This document shows, in pieces, positions 47,501 to 57,031 of a stretch of 64,000 bases of DNA (positions within the stretch are counted from its first letter, which is position 1; each line of letters begins with the position of its first letter). Source of the stretch: Bagarius yarrelli (taxonomy: Eukaryota > Chordata > Actinopteri > Siluriformes > Sisoridae); assembly GCA_005784505.1 (NCBI GenBank), contig VCAZ01000040.1, positions 1,650,501 through 1,714,500 of the forward strand. The letters are read 5' to 3'. The position numbers and the translations under genes were made by a program. The notes below the pieces were generated by a model that made no database searches, had not been told where the DNA came from, and saw only the letters and a program-made list of their open reading frames with translations.

Positions 47501-50213
47501 AAAAAACCTCATCTGTCAAGAACTTTTTCATTTTTTGCAGTTAGTGGAGACATTTGTAGAGATAATTATATATAATTAGTCACTGATTTTTTTTTACACT
47601 GTAGCATAATGGAAAATGCATCTAAATAAATTGGATAATAAAATTTGTACTTTGAACTTTTTAAGTAAATAAGGTAGTTGAACTTTTATATTACAGATTT
47701 AAACTGTTTTATTGCTTTGATATTCCAGCTTTAAAACCTCAGCTATGTTTCTAAGTCAGTGTTTGTGTATTGTGTCATTTTGCAGCCATTTATAGGAGGA
47801 GGATATCGTCTGGGTGCCGCACCAGAAGAAGAGTCTGCCTATGTGGCTGGAGAGAGAAAATCCTCTAGCGGTACACAAGACGTGAGTCGACAAGCTCCTG
47901 GTCTAGCGTTATGCTTTCAGCAGGTTTAATTCTGATGGTCTGATGTTTTGTTCCTGACTGCTGCTGCATCACAGGTACATGTGGTGCTGAAACTGTGGAA
48001 AACCGGATTTAGCCTTGATGAGGGAGAGCTCAGAAACTACAATGATCCCGGGAATGCCCTCTTCCTGGAGTCCATCCGCAGGGGGTGAGTTTTGAATGTT
48101 GGAACTTTAACAAGAATTTTTGTGGGACAAATTACAATGTTTACTGGCTGTGAATCCTCACAGTATAAACTGGCTTTGTGTCTCAGGGAGATTCCTCTGG
48201 AGCTGAGGCAGCGTGCTCGAGGTGGCCAGGTGAATCTGGATATGGAGGACCACAGAGATGAAGACTTTACTAAACCCAGACCTGCTTTTAAGGCTTTCAC
48301 TGGGGAGGGACAGAAACTGGGCAGGTAAGCAAGTAATCTTTGTGTCTTGCATGTTCAGCTCAAAGGTCAGCTAATCAGCACTTCATAGAAATCAAAGACA
48401 CGCGTGTGGTTCCCCAAAGAGCTTCAGGGTATTATTTTAAAAACATTTACGTAGTGAGAAAGAACCTAATCAATGTGCATTGATATTTTTTTCCAGTATA
48501 TCTTTTCTTCTGGTTTTTATCGACGCACAAAATGTTATTTTTTTATCACACTGGAAAAACCTGTTACTCAAAATGACCTTAACCCTGACCCTATTGTCTA
48601 TAATTAGAATTTAGACTTTGCCTTTAGTATATGGCTCTCACAATCTCCCTTATCCTGACTTCAAACATTTACATTTATGTAGATGCTTACTGTACATTTA
48701 TTGAAAGTTGTTTTGTTTTTTTTTTTTTTTTTTTAATTATCTACCCACTCTATGTTAAAAAAAAATTAAGTCAATTAAAAATCCATTTTCCTACAGGGTG
48801 CCCAAAATCTAGTGTTAAGCATTTAGGGCCAAACAATATATTGCTTCCAGTCTAAATTCTGTTTGGATAAAAACATATGTATACAGAACATTGATAATCG
48901 CACATTCCGCTGTCACTAAGATGAAGACGGGGGTTTTCCCTTCTTGAGTCTGGTTTCGGTCAAGGTTTATTCCTGCTATTGTTTCAGGATGTTTTTTTTG
49001 CCACTATTATAATTTAAGTTGCTTTGAGGTAAAGTCTCTTGTTTTTTTTTTGGTTTTTTTTTCATGAAATCCGCCTTTTTAGTGCCACCCCAGAGTTGGT
49101 ATCTGTCCCGAGAATGAATCAGGCACATCAGGCTGCGAGCGAGGCTCAGGCGTGCGCGTCTATCAGCGTGGACGAGTCGCAGCCTGTCACCAACATTCAG
49201 ATCAGACTGGCTGATGGAGGACGACTGGTGCAGAAGTTTAACCACACCCACAGGTAATGAATTACAACCAGACCTATTGGCTTTTACTTGTATGTAGTCA
49301 GATATCTTGCTGTCTGCAGTCATGTGTTTTTCCAATCTACAGTGGTGCATAAAACAGTACTCATAAGCAGAGAAATAAAATGATACCAAAGATGATATTT
49401 ATTCAGCAGATTCTATGGTAATTATGTGACTCACTAAGGTTACTTTAGGTCTATGTTTTTAAACTCAGGATTGTTCTAGAATTTGAATGAGTCAGCTGAC
49501 ACAAACCAAAAACCTCCTTTTGCAGACAGACAGCCACATGTTTGTTTTTTTTCTTTTAAAGTAATAGGAAGTGGCCAAAAGGGCTTCCGGCCCTAAAATG
49601 TTTGCCAAAATGAATATGCAAATTTGAGTATGGCATGGAATTCTCTCCAAATAAGCATTTCTGCAAAATGCCACTAATGGAAATGCAGCTGCTTTTGTTT
49701 TTGTTGTTACTCTCAGGTTTAAAACACAGTATATAATACAGAGCAAGTAAAAAGTACCAGAACTCTCATCTGAATGAGTGTTGGAATGTTTACTAAACTA
49801 AGGCATTACAAAGTATTGATATGAGACGCTTTTAATAACTGTTAGATATTCTTACAACAAGCTTCAGTGTTACCACGTATGTTTCACACACTGTGATAAA
49901 AAGAGATCTAGTTTAGAATGCTGGTTTAAATATAGTCGATTTTAGCCTGTGAATACATTACTGTACAGGAATGTTCGGAGGTTATGTTTCCTTTATTTTA
50001 CTTAAAACAAGACATGTTAAAACCTGTTTTTTGTTTTGTTTTCCTCTCAGGGTCTCTGATATTCGCCAGTTTGTGGTGAATGCTCGACCAGCCATGGCGG
50101 CTACAGAGTTCGTCCTCATGACAACTTTCCCCAATAAGGAGGTGACTGACGAGACGCAGACACTGAAGGAGGCCAACCTGCTGAACGCAGTCATTGTGCA
50201 GCGGCTTAAGTGA
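44525..50213 (+). CDS. nsfl1c: NSFL1C (p47), p97/VCP cofactor
   Basis: Nine coding exons: 44525-44626, 45169-45266, 46291-46362, 46676-46841, 47786-47881, 47975-48084, 48187-48324, 49083-49253, 50051-50213. They sum to 1116 bases, 371 aa plus stop, close to mammalian p47 (370). Every junction is GT-AG and the phases agree. Exons 1-2 encode the ubiquitin-binding UBA domain ('FVAVTGVEEERARFFLES', 'DLQ|LALASFFEDGGDDDI'). Exons 3-4 hold an acidic stretch and the 'GGSERSGQQIVGPPKKK' basic motif. Exons 6-7 encode the SEP domain (about residues 179-244, 'GQVNLDMEDHRDEDF'). Exons 8-9 encode the p97-binding UBX domain (about 291-368), ending 'LLNAVIVQRLK'. p47 directs p97 in Golgi and ER membrane reassembly and binds monoubiquitin (family knowledge). 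The start ATG (AAAATGG) encodes the conserved MASQDES-type opening. SINE-B copies sit in introns 2 and 4. AATAAA follows at 50397. Confidence 0.97.
45632..45800 (-). mobile_element. tRNA-derived SINE, family B, copy 4 (nsfl1c intron 2)
   Basis: Plus strand 'tgtggcatttggcagatgcc', 'gggggttaagggccttgctc', 'agcccagcagtggcaacttt' and a worn head 'aatccaactctgtaac'. Antisense to nsfl1c. The frames at 45596-45778 (plus) and 45608-45823 (minus) are this SINE. Confidence 0.85.
46934..47120 (-). mobile_element. tRNA-derived SINE, family B, copy 5 (nsfl1c intron 4)
   Basis: Plus strand 'atatttggcaggcaccctta', 'tccaaagcgacctacattc', 'ggggcccagcagtggcagct', 'gggaatcgaacccacgaatc' and head 'caacaccttaacctcagagc'. 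On the minus strand the box B (TGGGTTCGATTCCC) is the best preserved of all copies in the window. Antisense to the host gene. Confidence 0.9.
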
Positions 50214-50396
50214 TAGTGCCTTCTAGTGGCTATGTTTTATCACAGCACTCGGTTTCCTACTTAACAGGGGACACATGGACTCAAAGACTTCTCATTACTT
50301 GATTTTCTCCCTTAGTGACCTTTTCCTATTTGGCGGTTTTGTCATGGTGGTGTTGTGGGGTTTTTTTTTCTAAGATGACATAAAGGAGTTGAAAAA

Positions 50397-50402
50397 AATA
50401 AA
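50397..50402 (+). terminator. nsfl1c: Polyadenylation signal AATAAA for nsfl1c
   Basis: Canonical hexamer 184 bases after the stop, with further AATAAA hexamers within the next 110 bases (near 50443 and 50503). Which is used cannot be told from sequence. Confidence 0.55.
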
Positions 50403-50514
50403 CAATTATTGTGAGAGGTTTTAATACCAAAAAAAAGAAGAATAAAATTTCTTAACAAACCAATTTACCCATCAAAGCTACTAGGATAACTAATCCAAAC
50501 TGAAAATAAAGATC

Positions 50515-51199
50515 CTTCTCTATCATTTTCACATTAATAATGTTTATCGAAGTGTTTCATAAGCAGTACTGTTTTACATTTTTTTCCACCAAACTCATAA
50601 TGCCTTACAACTCAAACCCCCCCCCCATCAAATTGGGGGTCAAACTCAAATTTTCTTTAAATACGAAAGCTGATGGTTGTTAACAAAAATATTATTTTTT
50701 AATTGACATCTGCACCTTATTTGTTTTGTTGATTTAAACGCTAGCAAAATTACATAATCGCTGGTTGAGTGTCAGCCCCTTGCTGTGCTGCTAAACACAT
50801 CGGCAGCTACGTTGTATTCTATGCAGCCACTTGTAGAAGTGGAGACACTGCATGTTTGTGTGGTAATTCTGTGATTAAAATCTCTCTGTCTACCACTGGA
50901 GAGAACTTTTCTTCATTCTACGATGCAGTCATATGGAGCCATGTAGAAGTCTGGGTTGCTACTGATATATATACAAGCGTCATGCTTATTGTACATGATT
51001 AAAGCTATTAACATAGAAGCAGTCATGGGGTCATAATAAAAGACAAAGTGTGCATTTTCTTTCCAATATATCAAGCAGACAATCATTGAAGCATTAGTTT
51101 TGAAAAAACAAGTTAAATGCTAGTTATGTTTTTACAAAATAATTACATATTCACCTAAGTTTGTTATGGATAAGATTAAATAATTATTTAATATTTATT
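50515..51199. other. Intergenic between the convergent nsfl1c and emp3 genes
   Basis: No coding signal. Holds a short C-run near 50620 and AT-rich DNA. The frame at 50769-51002 is not supported by any motif. Confidence 0.45.
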
Positions 51200-51352
51200 T
51201 AGAGCAACTTCCATTGATGTCATTTATACAACTGTGCAGTTACAGGTAAGAACCTTGCTCAGGGGCCCAACAGTGGTAGCTTGGTAGAGCCAGGAATCAA
51301 ACCAACAGTCTTTGGGTTAGTAGTCCAACACCTTAACTATGAGCCACCACTT
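51200..51352 (-). mobile_element. tRNA-derived SINE, family B, copy 6, tail-truncated
   Basis: Plus strand 'catttatacaactgtgcagt', 'gaaccttgctcaggggccca', 'acagtggtagcttggtagag', 'agtccaacaccttaactatg'. The canonical 'ggcagacgccc' tail is missing or replaced. Same orientation as the other B copies. Confidence 0.8.
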
Positions 51353-51992
51353 TTATTTCACAGCTGAAAGACATTCATTTTGAATGTTCTGCTTAGAGAC
51401 TCGATGTCTGTGTATCCACCATCAGGTCGTAAACTGATAGAACATAATCCTCAGGGTCATCCAAACAAGCTTTTGTATTTGAGCATTGAGGCTTTGAATT
51501 TGATACGGTTTGCTACAGTCATCCACTGCACATGATATATAGATGCTGTGATTATGACCATTTTATGATGATTAAAAAAAGGCATGCTGCTGTGTACTGA
51601 ATCATCTGAACAAGTTTAATAAAGCTGGTTGGAAGGCCTGGGAAGAGTGTTTAGTCCAGTGTTAAGATCGACAGCACCAGCTACATTATTACTGAAAGTG
51701 TGTTTATAATCATTAATTATATGACGATAAAATAACAGTGGACTTTAAAATTTGATTCCACTATATTTAGTCCCTGAATAATTCAGTGCTGAGCTAAATA
51801 ATTAGTCTTTAAGTTTTATTAATCAGGTTTTATTCACAAAAATAATTAGTATGTACACAATTTTTATCTTTGATTGTTAATTATTATCTTTCATTATTAA
51901 TATGTTTTTTTTCTTCTTGCTACAATATAAAAAGTGATACAGTTTAAACATACATACTACAGTGGCTGTTAATTAACTTGATCTGTGTGACA

Positions 51993-53034
51993 CTATTTCC
52001 TTTTGCGCAAATAAATGTACATAATTCCACTCCACATTAGCAAAGGCACACACACCCAGGCCAAAATAAAGCAATAACCAAAGTGTCCTGAGCTCAGCGG
52101 TCTTGAGTCCTGAAGGATTTCTTTGGTGTGTAAGGTGTAGATGAGTATTGCAGTCATGGTGTTGAGACCTGCAAGAAACAACCAGAAAAAAATGCCAAGG
52201 AAACTGTACATTGGCTAGAATTGTGGGGTTTTTTTCATTATCTGGTAAAACTGTTATCGGTTCTTATTATATTTAATGATGTGCCAGTAACTACATTACT
52301 CTAAAAGAATTTAACTGCAAACAAACATCATTTAGAAACAATTTGGAGCGAAGAAAATTTCGTTTATCTCGTACATATTTGTTAAAATACACAGATAATT
52401 TTAATTGGAAGGTGGAAATAAGTCTTGGATAGAACTGCTATGATTAATGTCAAGTTTACCTGCGAATGCTTGGCATACTCCTGTAAGGTAGAAAAGACCT
52501 CCTTTCGACATAATAAATAGCTGAGCAAGGAAAACGAGGAATGAGATGGAGCAAAAGACAGCAGACAAGACCATCAGGACCTGGACAGCTTGAAGCCACT
52601 CTGAAAAATAAAAGTTCAGCACTTAAAAAGGCTTTTTTTTTGGATCAATAAAAAAGTGGTAAAAATAAAGAAGCTCAGTTTGCACTCAATTCCACCCAAC
52701 TCAAACCGTTAAGATTTATAATGTGGGCAAGGGCATTACCTGTCTCTTTTAATGACATACAAAGCCACGTCTCGGTTTCATTGTCTAGCCTGCAGTTAGA
52801 CCAGAGGTCTGACTTCTCAGTGCTGCTCCACACCCACCAAGACTGAATTAGAAGACACACGTAAAACTGTACTGTTGTTTTATATAATATATGTTTTTAA
52901 AGATTATGAATCTTAAAAAATCTTGAATTTTGACCAAAAGCTTCGCTATGTTCAACCTTTTCCATGGTGGCAATAAACAGCACTGCCAGTGTGAAGAGAT
53001 GCAGCAAAGTGATAAAAATCAGCAAGATAGCCAT
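51993..53034 (-). CDS. emp3: EMP3, PMP22/EMP/claudin-superfamily tetraspan membrane protein
   Basis: Four coding exons on the minus strand: 53034-52957, 52842-52740, 52600-52460, 52168-51993. They total 498 bases, 165 aa (mammalian EMP3 is 163). Splices are GT-AG with phases 0, 1, 1. The protein has a first membrane helix ('MAILLIFITLLHLFTLAVLF'), an extracellular loop with the family 'SWW' and 'DLWSNC..C' pattern, and an N-glycosylation sequon at N47 (NET), the same position as in human EMP3. The second helix 'AVQVLMVLSAVFCSISF', 'SKGGLFYLTGVCQAFAG', the fourth helix 'HFGYCFILAWVCVPLL' and the ending 'IYLRKRK' favour EMP3 over EMP1, EMP2 or PMP22. It is predicted to sit in plasma and endosomal membranes. 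The start lies in a strong context (GACCATGG) 12 bases after an acceptor at about 53047, so a 5' non-coding exon is expected. Convergent with nsfl1c, divergent from trpc4ap. Confidence 0.93.
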
Positions 53035-53550
53035 GGTCTCTTACCCTGGAAATTAAAGTATTTTATTAAAAAAATCTTGAGGTTGAAGAAAAAAATATAG
53101 CGTGTTAAATCAATATTAAATCATTCTAACAACATCTGCATAGTACCCATAAAATTTATCACGTGCGGGGTGTCCACCACGTGTCTTCTTTTCTCAAAAC
53201 CAAGACTAAAAAGTTGACAAGTGATAAAAAGCCTTAATGGGAAATTGTAAATCACTTCAGAGTTTTTTTTAGTCATTGGACTATCCAGGTTGGGTTATCT
53301 TCCATTTCAATCATATAATTAATTCGCAGTATATCATATGGTACAAATGTTAAATCAATCTTTTCTATTGAGTAAAAATCTCATAGCTGATTTTTTCTTT
53401 AAACATTTACAAATGCTTGCCTTTTACAAAAAGCTTTTTTTTAAAAATATATTCATATATTAATTCATATTAATATAAAATCCTGATGTAACTTTATATA
53501 ACAACCTGATTCAAATGAATATGTCAATGATGAAAAAAGTCATGGCTTAC

Positions 53551-53840
53551 CTACAACGATTTAAAACAAGAAGGCGCTTTAAGGGGAAAAATTCATCGAG
53601 TCCACATTTCCTTTTGTTCTACTCTTTTTCATTCACTCCACACTTTATATTTGCTTCGGGCTTGGTTGTTAGCCATTTCCTATTTTGCTGGAACAATACT
53701 CCCCTTTTACTTCCTTGCAGTCCTTCACGTCTACAAAAATAGTTCAGGCTTTAAAGCAGGCCCACCCAGCTAAACGAAGACACACGAGAGCATCCACACG
53801 TCGTTCGGCCCCCCAGATTTCCTCTGCTGTGTATAATACC
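53551..53840 (-). promoter_or_regulatory. emp3: Probable emp3 non-coding first exon and promoter
   Basis: On the minus strand a consensus donor TTGTAG|GTAAGC places an exon end at 53551, matching the acceptor at 53047 ahead of the start codon. A TATTATA-like element lies at about 53830 and CpG-containing sequence between. The start point is uncertain. Confidence 0.38.
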
Positions 53841-55196
53841 CAGAGCTGAAGGGCGGCTCTCATCGCAGTCAAATTGAGCAAGGAAGGGGGAACACCTTCA
53901 AATGGAAAATTACAGGAATAACTGTGTTTATTTGTTGTAAACTGCATCATATTCAAGTCTGAAATTTCTTATTTACAGTGGCAGCTGTAGAGCAGTGTTG
54001 CTGTACCTGATAGACAACAAAAGATAACAAGCAGGACTTAAGCTACTGTATTAGTGTCGAACAATTCACCACCCAAAATATTCCAGGTTTTAGAAAGTTC
54101 TCAGTCAACCGAAGGGTGGAGTAGGATGGATGCCAAATTGTGCATAGCGACAGACAGGATGCAGTCAGTAATCTTTTTACATTCAGTACAAAGTAGTAAA
54201 CAATTTTAGGTGTATCTGATAAAGGCCCAAATGTTTAATGGCAGCTACTTTGATTAAACATCAGAAATCAGCATTCATTCATTGAGAGTTGAATGGATGA
54301 CAAAAAAGGGATGTTTTGACTATATATTTCACAGTCTACATTCAAAATTCTCCCTGGAATTAATGACATACTGTGCAACCAAAACATATACACATCTCAA
54401 CAGAGTAATGCTTAAATATGCTTTGTGTGTGCTATTTAAATGGTCACTGACCATCCAATTTATTAGGAACACCTGTAAACTGGATTATTTACAAGTAATT
54501 TGTTCGATGGCAATGACTATGTGGCATAAAATAAATTAGTTGGGAGGTAATAAAAAAAATGGGTAGCTTCCACACTGTTTTACAAAAAAAATGGATTTTA
54601 ACTCATTAAAAAGCCAATATACTGTACAAAATTTGTGAGGAAGAAAATATCTCAGCATTCATGAAACATCCAAATTTACAATGGCAAGTGACAACAGAAA
54701 GAAAGCACATCAGGGTCCACTCCCGAGGCTGTCTTGGGCACACAAACAGCTTGAGAATTATCTGGTCGTTTTCTCCAAGATATTCTTAAAGATTAGACGT
54801 TGCTTAAACACTCAAATTCATCTTATTTGGTGTAAGCCAAAAATGTTGTCATTGTTAAATCCACAGAGATCAGATTTTCAGATTTTTTACACTATTCAGT
54901 TTTTGGATTTTTACTTAAGAACATTAAATGAAGCTGATCTTTACGTTGCACTGCTATTACATGATTGGCTGATTAGATAAAGGCATTAACGTTAAATTTA
55001 AAAAGAGACTAGTCACTGCTAATTTTATATATAATAATGTTTATATTATAATCTGTGCTGGACTATAGTGATGAGATGTGTATGTATGCTTCTTTATGAT
55101 TACATGCTTTAGACATTATTAACCATGATGCACTATCAGGGGTGAATTAAAGTGATCAGGGGCTCTTTGGCTGCTTTTCGTGTGAGGCCCCTCTTT
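53841..55196. other. Intergenic, no gene seen
   Basis: Shared upstream space of emp3 and trpc4ap. Around 54448-54540 is a fragment beginning 'tgaccatccaatttattagg' and 'aacacctgtaaactgg', which resembles the start of a widespread fish DNA repeat. Open frames at 54282-54539 and 54681-54980 have no signature. Confidence 0.42.
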
Positions 55197-55374
55197 CCAT
55201 TGTTTAGCAGACGCCCTTATTCAGCGCGACTTACATTTATCTCTTTTATGCAACTGAGCAATTGGGAGTTAAAGGCCTTGCTCACAAGCCTAACAGTGGT
55301 GGCTTGGTGGAGCTGGAAATTAAACCCACAATCTTCAGGTTGGTAGTCCAACACCTTAACCATAAGCCACCACT
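55197..55374 (-). mobile_element. tRNA-derived SINE, family B, copy 7
   Basis: Plus strand 'tgtttagcagacgcccttat', 'tcagcgcgacttacatttat', 'gagttaaaggccttgctcac', 'gtggtggcttggtggagctg' and head 'caacaccttaaccataagcc'. Same orientation as B1-B6. Confidence 0.9.
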
Positions 55375-55461
55375 TCCCCCTTTAATAATTATGCTTTTCT
55401 TGGAGAAAAGTGCCATATGTGGTCCAAACACGAACAGTAAGGTAACCTGGCGTACACATGT

Positions 55462-55772
55462 ATTTATTTATTTATTCATTTTCTATACCCGCTTATTTCC
55501 TAATTCGGGGTTACAAGAATCTGCTGGAGTCTATCCCGCCCTCTGCAAGGGCGAAAGGCAGGAGGAGTACACCCTGGACAGGTCACCAGTCCATAACAGG
55601 ACCACACTTACACTCACTCATATGGGCTACCAATCAACCTAACATACATGTTTTTGGACTGTGGGAGGAAACCGGAGTACCCGGAGTAAACCCAGGGAGA
55701 ACATGCAAACTCCACACAGAAAGACCCCTTCTTGCTGTGAGGCAACAGTGCTAACCACTAAGCCACCATGTT
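55462..55772 (-). repeat. Dispersed repeat family C, copy 4 (best preserved)
   Basis: Plus strand runs from an ATTT-repeat, 'ttctatacccgcttatttcc', 'gggcgaaaggcaggaggagt', 'acaccctggacaggtcacca', 'ggactgtgggaggaaaccgg', 'gggagaacatgcaaactcc', to 'cttcttgctgtgaggcaaca' and 'gctaaccactaagccaccat'. The minus strand therefore starts with box A-like GTGGCTTAGTGGTTAGC and ends in an AAAT-type tail, the structure of a tRNA-headed retroposon. The segment that would hold box B is deleted here. Open frames at 55262-55754 are this repeat and the neighbouring SINE. Confidence 0.87.
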
Positions 55773-56402
55773 GCTCCCACACATGTATTGTAACAGCAAA
55801 TACAGTTTTCTCTACATAAGGAAACTCAAGTGGGGGACAACAACAGTAAGAAAATTACCACTACACCACATAGGTAAAATGATCAAATTAAACATTACAA
55901 ACAAAACATTAACACACACACACAAGTGAAGGCCCAGTGCTAGAAAGCAGCTCTTTAATCAGGATCAAGAAATACCGGCACTACAACCAAAACTAACATC
56001 AACAAAGTGTTCAAATGAAAAAAATACCAGATATTACCCTCTGCCGCCACAGCCACTAAACAATTACAAATGAAATACCTAACTGTAAACAGCAAAGCAA
56101 CAAAATTCCCAGAATTAACGGCAAGCTCCAAACCACATTCAGCTTTTTTAAACCAACAGGTAGAAACTACAGCATCTGCATTAGTGCAGAACAGCCTGCA
56201 AAATCACACTAATGGAACTCCACACTAATTCTTTCTTTTTTGGCCAATCTGTGGCCCCTGTACCATGTGATGCCGGTTATCTGTGCCTGTAACCTGTGGT
56301 GTTGTATGCATGTGTTAATAGAAACATACAATACCTCTAGTCCCAGTGTTGGGCAGAAGCTCTGTCTGTCTTAGCTAGGATGCTCTTGGGGGGAAAAAGG
56401 GT

Positions 56403-56645
56403 TTTCCTGGTGAAACAACGAATGAATGAAGGAATAAATTAATGAATTAAAAAGTAAATAAACACTATTAAGTAGAATCTGACCACAATAAAACATTTTA
56501 CTGAAGCAAAGTGTTTTAAATGAATAAATCAGGGAATGGATGAATGAATGAATGGACAAATAAATAAATGAATGAAAAAAGAAATAAATAAATACATAAA
56601 TAAACAATATTAAGTAGAATCTTACCACATTAAAACATTTACTAA
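56403..56645. repeat. AATG/AAAT-rich tract containing a 142-bp-spaced duplication
   Basis: Tetranucleotide-like GAATGAAT and AAATAAAT runs surround two copies of 'attaagtagaatct(g/t)accac' with 'taaaacattt', beginning near 56461 and 56603. The Phe/Ile/Tyr/Ser-rich minus-strand frame (56371-56628) is only this repeat. Confidence 0.85.
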
Positions 56646-56929
56646 AGCGTTATACTGCAATCTTCTGTACAATTTTTTAATTCAGTAACATTTAAGTGAA
56701 GTAGAAACAGTTTTAAAGTAAACCTCCTCTATCGTTTCAACGCTTGTGCATAAGTCAATGCTAATGTGTAGTAACTTGATGTTTTTACATTTTTGAGGAA
56801 GAGGTCGAATGTTACACTAAAACTAAGAATGTAACTTAACCCCGAAATTGCAATAAAATTGTCTTTTAATAGAGCTATATGAATTAATATATGAATTAAT
56901 GAATGAATTAATGAATTAAAATGTTTTTA

Positions 56930-57031
56930 TCCCCACTCCGGAGCGGTAGGGGTCAGTAAATTATCTGTTCCCGCTGTCCAGCAAAGGCGTTATTGAAGAA
57001 AAGAAAACATTGCGACGTCAAAGGAAAAACA
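56930..57031 (+). promoter_or_regulatory. trpc4ap: trpc4ap core promoter and 5'UTR
   Basis: Directly upstream of the start codon, AT-rich repeats give way to 'ccccactccggagcggtagg' and 'gcgacgtcaaagg'. No TATA box is apparent, which fits a broadly expressed gene. The exact start is unknown. Confidence 0.38.

Noticed and set aside
48976..49389. 137-codon minus-strand frame
   Set aside because: Antisense shadow of nsfl1c exon 8 and adjacent intron.
56371..56628. Ile/Phe/Tyr-rich repeat protein on the minus strand
   Set aside because: Translation of AATG/AAAT simple repeats.
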